A stretch of DNA of 64,000 nucleotides from Papio anubis. Taxonomy: Eukaryota > Chordata > Mammalia > Primates > Cercopithecidae. A program made the position numbers and the translations under genes. The stretch spans positions 125,359,349-125,423,348 of the forward strand of contig NC_044984.1 of NCBI RefSeq assembly GCF_008728515.1, read 5' to 3'. This document shows, piece by piece, positions 24,503 through 36,386 of this stretch; position 1 is the stretch's first letter, and each line of letters opens with the position of its first letter. The notes under the pieces were generated by a model that did not search any database, was not told the origin of the DNA, and saw only the letters and a list, made by a program, of their open reading frames with translations.

Positions 24503-24961
24503 ATTTGATGCTATACATTTTCCTCTAAGCACTGCTTTAGCTATACCCCACAAATTATGATATGCTGTATTTTCATTTTTCACTTAGTTCCAAATAGTTT
24601 CTAATTTCCATTGAGAGTTAATACTTTACCTGTGCATTAGTTGGGAGTATGTTTGTTAATCACCAAGTGATTTGATATTTGCCTGCTATTTTTCTGTTAT
24701 TGATTTCAAGCTCAATTTCATTATGTCCAGAAAGCATATTTTGTGTGGTTTTACTTCTTTTAAATTGACGAAGGTCTGTTTTATCTTGGGGAATGCTTCT
24801 CATGTGCACTTGAGAAGAATGTGTATTCTGCTGTTGTTGGGTGGAGTGTCCCATAAATGTCAATTAGATCCAGATGGTCGATCATGCTGTTCGTTTCTTC
24901 TAAATCCTTTGCTGATTTTCTGCCTCATAGTGTGGTCTATTAGTCTAATAGACATGGTTTT

Positions 24962-25502
24962 TTAGAGAAACAAAACCAATAGGATATGTTTCTATCTATC
25001 TGTCTACCTATCTACCTGCCTCTCTATAAATAAGAGAGATTGACATGGAAATTGGCTTATGTGATGATGAAACTGAGAAGTTCCACTATCTTCTCTCTGC
25101 AAGCTGGAGAAATAGGAAAGCAGGTGGTGTGTGTTTGTCTGAAAGCCTGAGAACCAGGGGAGACAATGGTGTAACTCCCAGTTTAAGTACAAAGCCCTAA
25201 GAACTTAGTGGGGCACTGGTATAAGTTCAGGATTCTGAAGGCCCAAGATCCAAAAGCTCTCATGTCTGAGAGCAGAGAAGATGGATATTTCAACCCAGGA
25301 AAAGAGCAAATTCTTCCCTCCTCAACGTATTGGATTTTGGCTACCTACATTGATAAGGGTGGATATTCTTTATTCCATCTACTGATTCAAATGCTAATCT
25401 CTTCCCAAAACATCCTCACTGACACACCCAGAAATAATGTTTTACCAGCTATCTCTGCATCTCTTTGCCCAGTCAAGTTGACACATAAAATTAACCATCA
25501 TA
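24962..25502 (-). mobile_element. ERVL LTR (MLT2 type), solo, one end missing
   Basis: Read on the - strand it starts TGATGGTTAATTTTATGTGTCAACTTG-like and passes 'taaaacattatttctgggtgtgtc'. Near the other end it reads 'ctattggttttgtttctc', and the last bases of the LTR are missing. No internal ERVL genes lie beside it. Confidence 0.7.
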
Positions 25503-25753
25503 GTTACTGAGGGAGAAATGCTGAAGTCTCTGATTTTAACTGTGGATTTGTCCATTAAGCCTTTCAATTTTGTCAACTGTTTATGTGTTTTGAAGCTCTG
25601 TAGTTAGGTGCATACACATTTGGTACTGCTTTATATTCTTGATGAATTGGCTTATATAGTATCTTTCTTTATCTTTTATAATTTTATTTATTCTAAAGTC
25701 TATCCTGTCTGATATTAATATAACCAGTCCGATTTTTAAAATTAGTGTTTGTT

Positions 25754-26056
25754 GGCCGGGCGCGGTGGCTCAAGCCTGTAATCCCAGCACTTTGGGAGGC
25801 CGAGACGGGTGGATCACGAGGTCAGGAGATCGAGACCATCCTGGCTAACACGGTGAAACCCCGTCTCTACTAAAAAATACAAAAAACTAGCCGGGCAAAG
25901 TGGCGGGCGCCTGTGGTCCCAGCTACTCGGGAGGCTGAGGCAGGAGAATGGCGTAAACCTGGGAGGCGGAGCTTGCAGTGAGCTGAGATCCGGCCACCGC
26001 ACTCCAGCCTGGGCGACAGAGCCAGACTCAGTCTCAAAAAAAAAAAATAATAATAA
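25754..26056 (+). mobile_element. AluY of Old World monkey (YR) type
   Basis: Full-length, little-diverged Alu with 'ggctcaagcctg', 'gccgagacgggtgg', 'actagccgggc', 'ggcgtaaacctggg' and 'gagatccggccac'. I associate these changes with the AluYR lineage of Old World monkeys. It is flanked by 'aattagtgtttgt' on both sides, shared with the neighbouring L1. Confidence 0.93.
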
Positions 26057-26069
26057 TTAGTGTTTGTCA

Positions 26070-26505
26070 ATAGCAAAGACTTGGAACCAACCCAAATGTC
26101 CATCAGTGATAGACTGGATTAAGAAAATGTGGCACATATACACCATGGAATACTATACAGCCATAAAAAAGGATGAGTTCATGTCCTTTGCAGGGACATG
26201 GATAAAGCTGGAAACCATCATTCTGAACAAACTATCACAAGGACAGAAAACCAAACACCACATGTTCTCACTCATAGGTGGGAAATGAACAGTGAGAACA
26301 CTTGGACACAGGGCGGGGTACATCACACACTGGGGCCTGTCGTGAGGTTGGGGGCTGGGGGAGGGAGAGCCTTAGGAGAAATACCTAATGTAAATGATGA
26401 GTTAATGGGTGCAGCAAACCAACATGGCACATGTATGCCTATGTAGCAAACCCGCACGTTGTACACATGTACCCTAGAACTTAAAGTATAATAATAATAA
26501 AAAAA
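26070..26505 (+). mobile_element. Young 5'-truncated L1 (L1PA type), 3' end
   Basis: The sequence starts within ORF2 at 'caatagcaaagacttggaacc' and reads the ORF2 C-terminus to the stop at about 26286-26288. The 3' untranslated region includes the G-rich 'gttgggggctgggggaggg' stretch and a tail ending 'aaagtataataataataaaa'. It is near the primate L1PA consensus but cannot move because it lacks most of the element. Confidence 0.93.
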
Positions 26506-26943
26506 TAAAATTAGTGTTTATGTGATATGTATATATATATTTTCCATTCTTTTACTTTTAACTTACCACGATTGTTGTGCTTGAAGTGACCTTCTTATAA
26601 ACAGCATATACTTACATCATTATATAAAATTTAATCTGACAATTTGTATCTTTTAATTGACATTGTATTAAATTTAATTATTGGTAAGTTTGGATTTAGG
26701 TCTATCATTTTAATATTTGTTGTCTGTTTGTTGGATTTTTTGGTTCTTCTGCTTCCCCTTTTCTAACTTATTTACGTTTATTGAAGCATATTTTAGCAGG
26801 TCATTTAAACTTGTTTTGATTTTGAGTATTTTTTGGTATATATTTTTTAGTGGTTAATCTTGGGATTACAAAATACAGTCTTAACTTTTCACATTTTATA
26901 TAGAATCAATATTTTACAACTTCAGTTTGTTTCTTCTGTTTGT

Positions 26944-27065
26944 TTTAGATACAAGGTCTTGCTATACTGCCCAGGCTGCTGGCCTTGAACTCCTGGGCTC
27001 AAACTCTCCTTCCCCTTGAGCCTCCCAAGCAGCTGGCATTACAGGCCTGTGCCACCATGCTTGGT
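26944..27065 (-). mobile_element. Alu left monomer (FLAM-like)
   Basis: A single Alu arm in reverse, 'acaaggtcttgctatactgcccaggctg' to 'gtgccaccatgcttggt'. Confidence 0.85.
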
Positions 27066-27328
27066 TTTACCACTTCAGTTTGAATGTAGAAATTTTGTCA
27101 CTCTAAAGTTCCTTTGTCCTCTTGTCTTTATGCAATAGTTGCCTTACATACTACATTTACATATATTAAAAATTCCACTAGACAATGTTACATTTTTTCC
27201 TTTCAACTGTCAAACATATTTTAAAATTCTGGAAGGGAGGAATAATCTATCGTATTTACCCAGATATCTACCACTTTGGTTACTCTTTCTCTATCTTCTG
27301 GTATCAAAAGAACTTTCTTTACCGTATC

Positions 27329-27628
27329 TTTTTTTTTTTTTTTTTTTTTTTAAGGTACAAGGTCTGGTTCTGTTCCCCAGGCTGGAGTGCAGTGGTGCAG
27401 TCATAGCTCGCTGCAGCCTGGAACTTCTGGAATCAAGTGATCCTCCACCTCAGCCTTGCAAGTAGCTGGGACTGGAGGTGCATGCCACTGCACCCTTCTA
27501 ATTTTTAATTTTTTTGTAGAGATGGGATCTTGCTTTATTGCCCAGGCTGGTCTCAAATTCTTGGCCTCAAGTGACCCTCCTGCCTCCCAAAGTGCTGGGG
27601 TCACAGTCATGAGCCACTGTACCTGGCC
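27329..27628 (-). mobile_element. Alu (J-like)
   Basis: Divergent full-length Alu with a 23-base poly-T. Confidence 0.94.
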
Positions 27629-27639
27629 TCTTTAGTGTA

Positions 27640-27690
27640 CTTTTAGAGCACGTCTGCTGTATACAAATTTTTAGAGCACGTCTGCTGGAT
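27640..27690. repeat. Short tandem duplication
   Basis: 'tttttagagcacgtctgctg' type text occurs twice, at about 27641-27660 and 27668-27688. Confidence 0.8.
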
Positions 27691-27691
27691 A

Positions 27692-27787
27692 TTTTATATA
27701 TATATGTGTGTGTGTGTATATATATGTGTGTGTGTGTGTGTGTATATATATATGTGTTGTGTGTATATATATATGTGTGTGTATATA

Positions 27788-27830
<43 letters not shown>

Positions 27831-27831
27831 T
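27692..27831. repeat. Compound (TG)n/(TA)n microsatellite
   Basis: About 140 bases alternating between TG and TA blocks, next to an Alu poly-T. Alternating purine/pyrimidine throughout. Confidence 0.95.
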
Positions 27832-28120
27832 TTTTTGAGACAGAGTCTTGGATCTGTTGCCCAGGCTGGAGTGCAGTGGCATGATCTCCGCTCTCTGCAA
27901 GCTCTGCCTCCCGGGATTACGCCATTCTCCTGCCTCAGCCTCCCAAGTAGCTGGGACTACAGGCGCCTGCCACCACACCCGGCTAATTTTTTTTGTATTT
28001 TCAGTGGAGACGGGGTTTCAATGCATTAGCCAAGACGGTCTTGATCTCCTGACCTCGTGATCTGCCTGCCTCGGCCTCCCAAAGTGCTGGGATTACAGGT
28101 GTAAGCTACCGTGCCCAGCC
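27831..28120 (-). mobile_element. AluY-like
   Basis: Full-length reverse Alu with 'gcaagctctgcctcccgggat'. Confidence 0.94.
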
Positions 28121-28689
28121 TTCCTGAAGAATATTTTTGCTGGATGTCGAATTCCGTGTTGTTATTTTAGTTTAGTTTTTGAAAAACGTTTTTTTCTTGC
28201 CTCCATGGTTTTTGATGAGAAATCTTCAGTTATTTTGAATAGTGTCTGCCTGTAGGTAATGTGCTCTTTTTCTCTGCCTACTTTAGCTACTTTTCCTTTG
28301 CCTTTAGTTTTCAGCAGTTTGATTATCATGTCTCTGGGCATGGATTTCTGTTTGGGATTTGCTCAGCTTTTGAGTATGTAAGTTTACGTTTTTTATCAAA
28401 CTTGCAAAGTTTACAGTTATTATTTCTTAAAAAAATTGTTTTAGCACCACCACACTCTCTCCTCTTCTACCAGAATATCAAAGACATAAATGTTAGGCTG
28501 TTTTTGTTGTCCCACAGGTCCCTGATATTCTGTTGTTTTTCTTTTAATCATTTTTCTCTATTGTTCAGACTGCTTAATCTTTATTGATCTAGCTTCAAGT
28601 TCAACATCACTTTTTATTTGTTATTGTATTTTCTAGTTTTAAAATTTCCATTTGTTTTTTCTTTATATTTTTAATTTTTTTCTACTTTT

Positions 28690-28718
28690 GTGTGCGTGTG
28701 TGTGTGTGTGTGTGTGTT
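28690..28718. repeat. (TG)n microsatellite
   Basis: About 28 bases of TG repeat inside the old L1. Confidence 0.95.
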
Positions 28719-29124
28719 TTCAATTCTATCAAATGGTGTTGTAAACATAATTTAACTTCTGCTTTGAGAGACGTTTGTTATGGTACAGGTACAGTTGATG
28801 TTGTTGCAAAAGCAAATGGGACAAAAGCAGATTAGATGTTAATCCTAGAGACCTTTTCTACTTTCTATTTTAACTTTTATTTCAACAGTGTTTGGATTAC
28901 TCATTTGAGCATTTTCATAATAGCTGCTTTAAATTCTGTCTGATAATTTCAACATCTATATCATCTTATTATTGGTCATGGAAAGTTCTCTCTGAAGAAG
29001 TGCCAACTGAACTAAAACCTGAGTAATAATAATAAAGACAGAGGATTCCAGGCAGGGGAAACAAGATGCACAAAGTCCTCCAGGAGGGAACGACCACGCT
29101 GAGGTCGTGTTTCTGGAGCATGGT

Positions 29125-29385
29125 GGCTTAGCTTGGGTTTTCATAACAAAGTACCATAGACTGGGGTTTAAACAACAGAAATTTATATCTCATCATCTGG
29201 ATGGTGGGAAGTCCAAGATCAGGTGCCAGCTTACTCAGGTTCTGGTGAGGGCTCTCTTTATGGTTTACAGACAGATGCCTTCTTGTTTTGTCCTCATATG
29301 GCAGAGACAGATCATCTCCCTCATGTCTCTTCTTGTAGGGGGACTAATCCCACATATGAGGGCTCCACCCTTGTGACCAGCTGGA
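29125..29385 (-). mobile_element. Old MaLR (MLT1-like) LTR fragment
   Basis: 'cataacaaagtaccatagactgg', 'aacaacagaaatttata' and 'gggaagtccaagatcaggtgcc' are antisense landmarks of MLT1-type LTRs. Subfamily not determined. Confidence 0.5.
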
Positions 29386-30055
29386 AATTTTCCAGCAAAG
29401 AGAAGGGTGAGGAAGAAAATTCTGATGTTTTGAGCCCAGGGACAAGAGGAATAGAGGTACCACTGGCTAGGAATGAAAGCTTAACCAGCAGTTTAGCATT
29501 GTGGAGTGGAAATTGACTGATTGCTTGTTCAACATTCATTCCCCCTTCTTGAGTTCCAGAATCTGATTTTCACTCTACTCCTCACCCGCTGTATCAGTCA
29601 GTATAGGTTGTAGGTATATGCTATAGCAATAACAGGTCCAACATCTTAGTGGCTTAAGACAACACAATTTCATCTTGTTTTTGCTCACATTACGTATAAA
29701 ACTTGGACAGCTGGAGGGGTTCGGCTCATTGGAGCCATTCAGTTGAAGGTTTCATCCACTCACTCACATGTTTCTGCAGCCTATGAGGCAGTGAAAACTT
29801 GAGTATGATCTTCCATATGGAAGTGACGTGTATCACTTCCACTCACCTGTTGTCAGGCACAGCAAGGCATATAGTCACACTGACTGCAAATGAGCAGGAA
29901 ATGAAATCCTTGCACGTGCCTGGAAGTAGAACTAGAGACATCTGTTGAACAGCATCAATGACTGCTCTATTTCCTATCAGTCCTTACAGCCTGCATGTGG
30001 GTCTGCCCAGGACCCAGGGATTGAACACCTGACTCAGTACTGCATCAGTCAGCTC
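29386..30055. repeat. Old interspersed repeat fragments, unnamed
   Basis: 29590-29950 ('tatcagtcagtataggttgtagg...cttagtggcttaagacaac') reads like an old LTR or other mammalian repeat that I cannot name safely. No gene. Confidence 0.35.
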
Positions 30056-30395
30056 AACACATTCCCTTGACCACAGGGATTGGTTCGGGGATGGGCACAC
30101 GACCCAGTGGAATGCAGTGGATTTTTTCTGCAGATGTCAGGGTGTAGGAAGATGTTTCAGCAGCCGTTTTGTGACAGTGAGGCATGAGGCTGATAGAGAA
30201 TGGAGCCAACAGGAAGTAAGTGGAGACTGAGAAATAGAAAATAAATTCCTGATGCCATTGACTAGGCCCTGAAGGTGGCCATACCATCCTCTGGGATTTT
30301 AATAGCTTGAGTGTAAATACATACTTTCCTTCTTTTTGGTTAAGGCTGTTGTATTTTCTGTTTTTTGCAACAGAGAGCACCCTGATTGATATTGT
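30056..30395 (+). mobile_element. Old LTR-like fragment
   Basis: The 3' end 'ggttaaggctgttgtattttctg...caacagagagcaccctgattgatat' fits the sense 3' end of an old mammalian LTR. Family uncertain. Confidence 0.4.
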
Positions 30396-31089
30396 CCTGA
30401 AGAAGGTTTTGTGGAGGGATATTATAGTAAATTCCTTTTGTTGTTATGGGTTAAGTGATAGTAGCTCATACATCACAAAATTGCGGTACAATTCAATTGA
30501 TTTTCAAACCAGATATCTTTTTTGATTTCTAGTTTAATTCTGTTTCTAGGGCCTTCACAAAATTCAGTATTGGAACACTTGTTGGTATAGGCTCTCCCCA
30601 GAATACGTCCGTTCACATGCAATTCTCTTTTTGGAGGTTTTTTTCGAGCTTCACATTGTTATTCACTGAGACAGTGAGTGAGGTATTAATTAATGGCTAG
30701 TTTTGCTGCAGTGGTTCAGCATATGGCTTTCTAAAAGGTGCAAGGTAATTGATTGTCTTTTCCCCGCAGTTGGTTTTGCTTCCAAATGGCAACTCATGAT
30801 GTTTGTTGGATGATCTATTAACTGGTCATGAGATGATGGTCGTGGTGATGACAGATGAACATGTAGTACCTCACTGTCTAATAAGATTCCACCTTTTAAT
30901 ACCTAGAGTTGTTTATTCCATAGTTACAGGTGGGTGAAAATAAAAACGGATTTATAGGTAGGTATCCCATGACTTTGGCTGAGTTCAGAGGCAAAGTAAA
31001 AAAGCCACTTGGGACTGAGAAATCACCTGAGTAATCAAGATGAGGCCCCAACCCACTTGTCACACTGTGTCAGTTAGAGATTCTTTTCT
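30396..31089. other. Intergenic DNA, nothing recognised
   Basis: AT-rich single-copy DNA with no gene seen. Confidence 0.4.
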
Positions 31090-31384
31090 TTTTTCTTTTT
31101 TTCTGAGATGGAGTCTCACTTTGTCACCCAGGCTGGAGTACAGTGGCATCATCTCGGCATACTAAAACCTCAGCCTTCCGGGTTCAGTGATTCTCCTGCC
31201 TCAGCGTCCTGAGTAGCTGGGACTACAGGCACCTGCCACCACGCCCAGCTAACTTTTTGTATTTTTAGTAGAGACAGGGTTTCACCACGTTCGCCAGGCT
31301 GGTCTCAAACTCCTGACCGTGTGATCTGCCCGCCTCGACTTCTCAAAGTGCTGGGATTACAGGCATGAGCCATCGTGCCTGGCC
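31090..31384 (-). mobile_element. Alu (S-like)
   Basis: Full-length reverse Alu with a T-rich tail. 'gagatt.tttt' on both sides suggests its target duplication. Confidence 0.93.
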
Positions 31385-34042
31385 GAGATTATTTTTCAAG
31401 TACATGTAATAAACACAAGATTCCAGTGACTTAGGCAAGTAGAGGGGCAATATGGCAGTTCTGCAGTGTCACCAGGGACTCGAGCACCTTCTAATCTGTG
31501 GCTCTGCCATTCTTAGCTTATGGGATAGTTCAGGCAGGTGTATTTAGGTGTAACTCATATACAAAAATAATCACTCTTTTTAGAGTACAGCTCCATGAGT
31601 TTTGACAAACACATGGTCATGTAACCACCACCATAACAAGATACAAAATGTGTCCAATGGTCCAAAAAAATTTCCCTAAAAAGGGAAGTATTTAATTTTT
31701 TGGTGTTGTTATTATACTTGGTAATTAAAAGTTACATTTTAGATATTTAATATCATATGTAAAATGATATTTAAAATAGCATTTAAAAATTTAAATACCC
31801 AATCATCCATTGCTACTGTATCAAAACAAATTATTTTTTTCATGTTGAACCTGTTTCTGTGACCTTGCTAAACTCACTTATTAGTTCTAGTACTTTATTT
31901 GTTATAAAGTTCACTCATTTAAAGTGTACAGTTCAATGTTTCTTAGTGTATTGACAGTCATGTAAAAACCATCATAATCTAATTTTAGAACATTTTATCA
32001 CCCAAATAGTTCTCTTTCTTTCATTTTGACTTCTAGTTCAATTCCATTATGATTAGAGGACATACTTTATAGAATTTCAAAATTTCGTATCTGCTGAGGT
32101 TTGTTTTATGGGCCAGAGTATGGTCTAATCGGTGTGTATTTTATGCGCACTGAAAAAGGATGTCATTTCTTTGTTGTGGGACGGAGTGTTCTATAAATGT
32201 CATTAAGTCAAGTAAGTTGATAATGTTGGTCAGGTCTTCTGTATCCTTACTGATTTTCTGTCTACTTATTTTATTGATTACTGAGAGAGGAGTCTCTAAA
32301 TATAACTGGATTTGTCCATTTCTCCTTACAGCTAGAGTGGCTTTTGTCATGTATTTGTCGTTCTTTTGTTAAAGGGATACCTACCGAGGATTGCTATGTG
32401 TTGTTGGTGAATTCACCTCTTTATCCTTATGTAATGACCCTCTTTATCCCTAATGGTCTCTCTTGTTCTGAAGTCCACTTTTTCCACTCCAGACAGCCAC
32501 TCCAGCTTTCTTTTATTTGGTGTTTCATGGTATATCTTTTCACTCTGCTTGTACTTTTAACCTCACTATGTATTTATATTTAAAATGTGTTTCTTGTAGA
32601 TAGAATATAGCTGGGTCTTTTCGTTTTATCCAGGGAATCTTTATCTTCTCTTTGGTGTGTTCAGATCATTAAAACTCAGTGCAATGATAGATATGATTGG
32701 AATAAAATTGGACATTTTTGCCAGTTAATTTCTATTTGTTCCATCTGTCCTTTGTTTTCTCCTTCCTTCTTTCTCCATCTGCTTTTTGATTAATTCACAA
32801 TTTTTGATTCCTTTTCATGTCTATTATTGGCTTATTATTTATCCCTCTATAACATTTTCTCCCAGGGGTTGTCCTGAGGGTTACCAAATGCTTTTCTCCC
32901 ACCCCCCAGGGTTGTTATAGAATCTATCTCTTCAAATTATCTTCCAATAATATTATACCACTCCATGTATCGTGTGGGCACCTCAGGACAGGGCGCTCCT
33001 ACTTCCTCCCTCCCACGTTTTCTTATATTTAGTCATAAATTTTACTTTTACAAATGCTATCAGCCCACAGCACCTTCTACTCTTTTGTCACTAGACAGTC
33101 AATTTTTTCTTTCTATGGCAACCGAAAATAAGAAAAACACCTTTTATACTTACTTCAAATTTAAACATTTCTGGGTGTCTTCATTTCTATGTGTAGATCC
33201 AAGTTTCTGGGTGGTGTCATAGTGCTCTGTCTAAAGAGCTTCTTTCACATTTCTTGTAGTTCTGGTTTCTAATAATAAATTCTGTCACTTTCTGTTTGAA
33301 AAATAGTTTATTTCTCTTTCTTTTTTCGAGACATAATTCACACACAATGAAGTTCATTTTTAAGTGTAAAATTCAGTGGTTTTGAGTATATTCACAAGGT
33401 TGTGCAACCATCATCACTATTTAACTTCAGAACATTTCCATCAACCCCCAAAGGAAGCTTGTATCCAGTAGCAGTCACTCTCCCTCCCCCCGTTCCCAGA
33501 TCTGTCATTCATTTCTGAAAGATATTCTTACTGGATATAGAATTCTGGGTTGACAGGGCCCTCCTCATCCTCCTGACCCCACAGCACTTTAGATATTTCA
33601 TGACGTCATCCTTTGGCTTACATAGTTATTGATAAGAAGTCTACTGTAATTCTGATTTTTGCTTCTCTGTACATAGTGTATATTTTTCCTTTTGATGCCT
33701 TCATGATTTTGCTTTTATGTTTGATTTTTGGCAGTGTGATGATCAAGTGTCTAAATGTTTCTAGGGGTGTGTGTGTTTGATATTTATCTCGCTTGGGATT
33801 GTCTGAGCTTCTTGGGTCTGTAATTGAATATCTTTCTTTCTGTTTAAATTCTTAGACTTTATGTCTTCAAAACATTTTTCTGTCTTATTTTCTCATGTCT
33901 ACATCTACAATTTCAATTACACATATGTTAGATTATTTGCTATTGTGACATTGTTCTTTCATGCTCTGATTTTTAAAATATATATATTTTCTTTTTCACT
34001 TTGTGTTTCAGTTTTGATAATTTTAATTGACCTATGACAATG

Positions 34043-34337
34043 TTTTTTTTTTTTTTGAGACGGACTCTCGCTCTGTGGCCCAGGCTGGAGTGCGGTGGCC
34101 TGATCTCAGCTCACTGCAAGCTCCGCCTTCCGGGTTCACGCCATTCTCCTGCCTCAGCCTCCCAAGTAGCTGGGACTACAGGCGCCCGCCGCCACGCCTG
34201 GCTAATTTGCATTTTTTTTTAGTAGAGACGGGGTTTCACCGTGTTCGCCAGGATGGTCTCAATCTCCTGACCTCGTGATCCGCCCACCTCGGCCTCCCAA
34301 AGTGCTGGGATTACAGGCGTGAGCCACCGCGCCCAGC
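34043..34337 (-). mobile_element. AluY with target duplication
   Basis: Full-length reverse Alu. 'tgacctatgacaatg' before and 'tgacctaggacaatg' after form a target duplication with one change. Confidence 0.95.
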
Positions 34338-34363
34338 TGACCTAGGACAATGTTAATGGATTC

Positions 34364-34537
34364 TTTCCTTGCCTGTGTGGAGTGTACTGATGAACCCAGA
34401 GAAGGAATGTTTTATTTGTTATCTACCTTTTTTTAGTGATAGCATTTCCATTTCCTTGCCTGTGTAGAGTGTGCTGACGAACCCGGAGAAGGAATGTTTC
34501 ATCTGTTATCTGCCCTTTTTTAGTGATAGCATTTCCA
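34364..34537. repeat. Tandem duplication, 87-base unit x2
   Basis: Copies 34364-34450 and 34451-34537 are about 90% identical. Each begins 'tttccttgcctgtgt' and ends 'agtgatagcatttccat'. Confidence 0.92.
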
Positions 34538-34829
34538 TTTGACTCCTTCATATAATTTCCATCTCTTTGCAGAAAGTCTCCATTCGCTCATCAGTGTTGT
34601 CATCATCTTTCCAGTAAAACATTTAACATATTAATCATAGTTGTTTAAAATGGTCTATCTTCTAGTTTTGATGGCTTCGTTTCTTGGCAGTGGGTTGTTT
34701 TTTCTTTCTCTTTTGTGCGTGTCATAATTTTAGAATGAGTGCTGGACATCACACATAAGACAGTGGAGACTAAGATAAATAGTATTTATGCCAGGAAATG
34801 GGGAAAAGTCTCTGCTAGGTCATTAATGC

Positions 34830-34945
34830 ATGTGTGTGCTTGCATGGGAGTGTGTGTGTGTGTGCAGATGTGTGTGTTTATGTGCATGTGTGTAAGGTAT
34901 GTGTGTTGGTGTGTATATGTACATGTGTGTGTGATATGTGTGTTA
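34830..34945. repeat. TG-rich microsatellite-like tract
   Basis: Interrupted TG repeats over about 115 bases. Confidence 0.9.
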
Positions 34946-35030
34946 AGTCAATCAGGCGAGTTGAGCTGGGTTTGGGTTCTGTTGCTATGGTTGCCTTCAG
35001 TCCACTGGTAGCTTCACATTCCTCTGGCAG

Positions 35031-36386
35031 AATCTTGTGCTTTGGGTGGGGTTTGGTTTGGCTGAAGGTTTTTCTCAGTGTTTCTGCTCTGCTTTCAGTT
35101 TTAAGCATTTCTTGTGAGCCAGAATGTCAGAGCGACTCTCCTCTGGCTCCTGCCCTCTCAGTCCTAGAACGCTGGATCTTGCAAGCCTGCTCATGGGGAA
35201 CAGAGAAGGTTCTGAGGCCCAGCCTCAGTCTTAGGTGGACCTTGTGTCTCTGTGTCTTGAGATGGATTTTCTTGGTGGCCTTGCCCCTCTCCCATTTGAA
35301 GGAGATCTTTGATGATCTGGGCCCAGGAGAGTTTCTGCCCCTGCCCTGGGAATAGAGGGTAGTTTCTCCCCACTGCATCCCAGAGGTTCTTCCCTGTGCC
35401 CTGCGGCTGGCGGGGCTGGCTGTCCTTCCCCCAGCAGCACAAGGACTTTGTTCCTTGGGGAGAAAGGTCCAGGCAGGGCTTCGTGCCCTTGCACAGTGGT
35501 GGCCATTCACTTCTCCAGCTGTGCAGAACGGTTCTCTCCAGCCTCCTGCCTGCCCCCAATCCTTCTTCTGTACCTGCTGGGCATCCAGGGAGAAGAGGCT
35601 GAGATGGGAACAAACTTCCCTTGGTGTGCAGCTGCCAGCAGTCTATGCTCTCACTCCAGCCTACACCGGCCTTTAGAAATCCATTAAAAGCTTTTGCTGA
35701 ATGCTTCTTACCTGTTAAGCTCATGCTCTGCCACCTGCGAGATGACGCTCATGTCCCGTTTCTCCTTAGACCTATCTTCCCCTAAGATTTCGGGCAGGGT
35801 GGTTTCCTTGAACCTCAGCTCTCTGATGGGTTCAAGAAAAGTTACGATTTTGTAGATTAACTGACTTTTTCTCATGATGAGAGTGATGTTCTTTCCAGCC
35901 TTTTACATCCCAGGAGGAGAAGCTTGTGGTTTTCATTCTCATGGTTGAGGACGGCTGCTCCACCTCAGCTTAGCATTCCCACATTCCAGCCAGAAAGAAG
36001 GCCAAGGTCAGAAGCCTTCAGGAAGAGCAAAGGTGGAAAGGAGTTTACCTTTTCAAAATGTCTTCTCAGAAGCCCATTCAAGAGACTTCTGTCTGTCTCT
36101 CCTTGCATGCAGGTCACATGGCCACCCCTAGCTGGAAGTAACCTTTTTACCTGCTCATATTGGCACCCAAATATGTTTGCAATTCTGCATACAGAGAAGG
36201 AAGAGAACAGATTTTGGGTAGGCAATTAGCAATGTCCTCTGTGCATATTCGTGCTGAAAACACTCCTTACAAACTAAGCGGTTTCTTACACTATCATCCT
36301 CGCTCTTATCGTCTTTGAAAACTGGATAAAAACTACGGACCTTCTCCCCCTAAAATTCACATATGCACATTTAAAATGTGCACGTG
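35031..36386. other. GC-richer segment, open on both strands, no gene recognised
   Basis: 35080-35720 is richer in G and C than its surroundings and holds overlapping frames of 173 (+) and 177 (-) codons with no recognisable domain. It may be the GC-rich 5' end of the adjacent reverse L1. The remainder is single copy. Confidence 0.35.

Larger units (their letters stand above)
24270..28990 (-). mobile_element. Old L1 (L1M type), reverse, heavily invaded
   Basis: The outer frame of this region is one decayed - strand L1. ORF2 text occupies 24270-24961, 25503-25753 and 26508-26943. Sequence towards the L1 5' end (ORF1 and upstream) occupies 27066-27328 and 28121-28990. An ERVL LTR, a young L1 3' end, five Alus and microsatellites are inserted in it. 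Stops are frequent, so no protein can be made. Confidence 0.75.
31540..35030 (-). mobile_element. Nested old L1s, reverse orientation
   Basis: L1 3' untranslated-type text ('aaagtgtacagttcaatg...gtgcaaccatcatcac'-like) appears three times, near 31560-31650, 31895-31990 and 33335-33440, so more than one L1 is present. Reverse ORF2 text lies at 31840-31900 and 32030-33300. L1 5'-part text ('gatattcttactggatatagaattctggg') lies at 33515-34020 and probably on to about 35030. All reading frames are broken. Confidence 0.65.

Noticed and set aside
26064..26446. Open frames near the young L1 that look like conserved protein
   Set aside because: They are the C-terminus of L1 ORF2 and its shifted shadow in a 5'-truncated copy.
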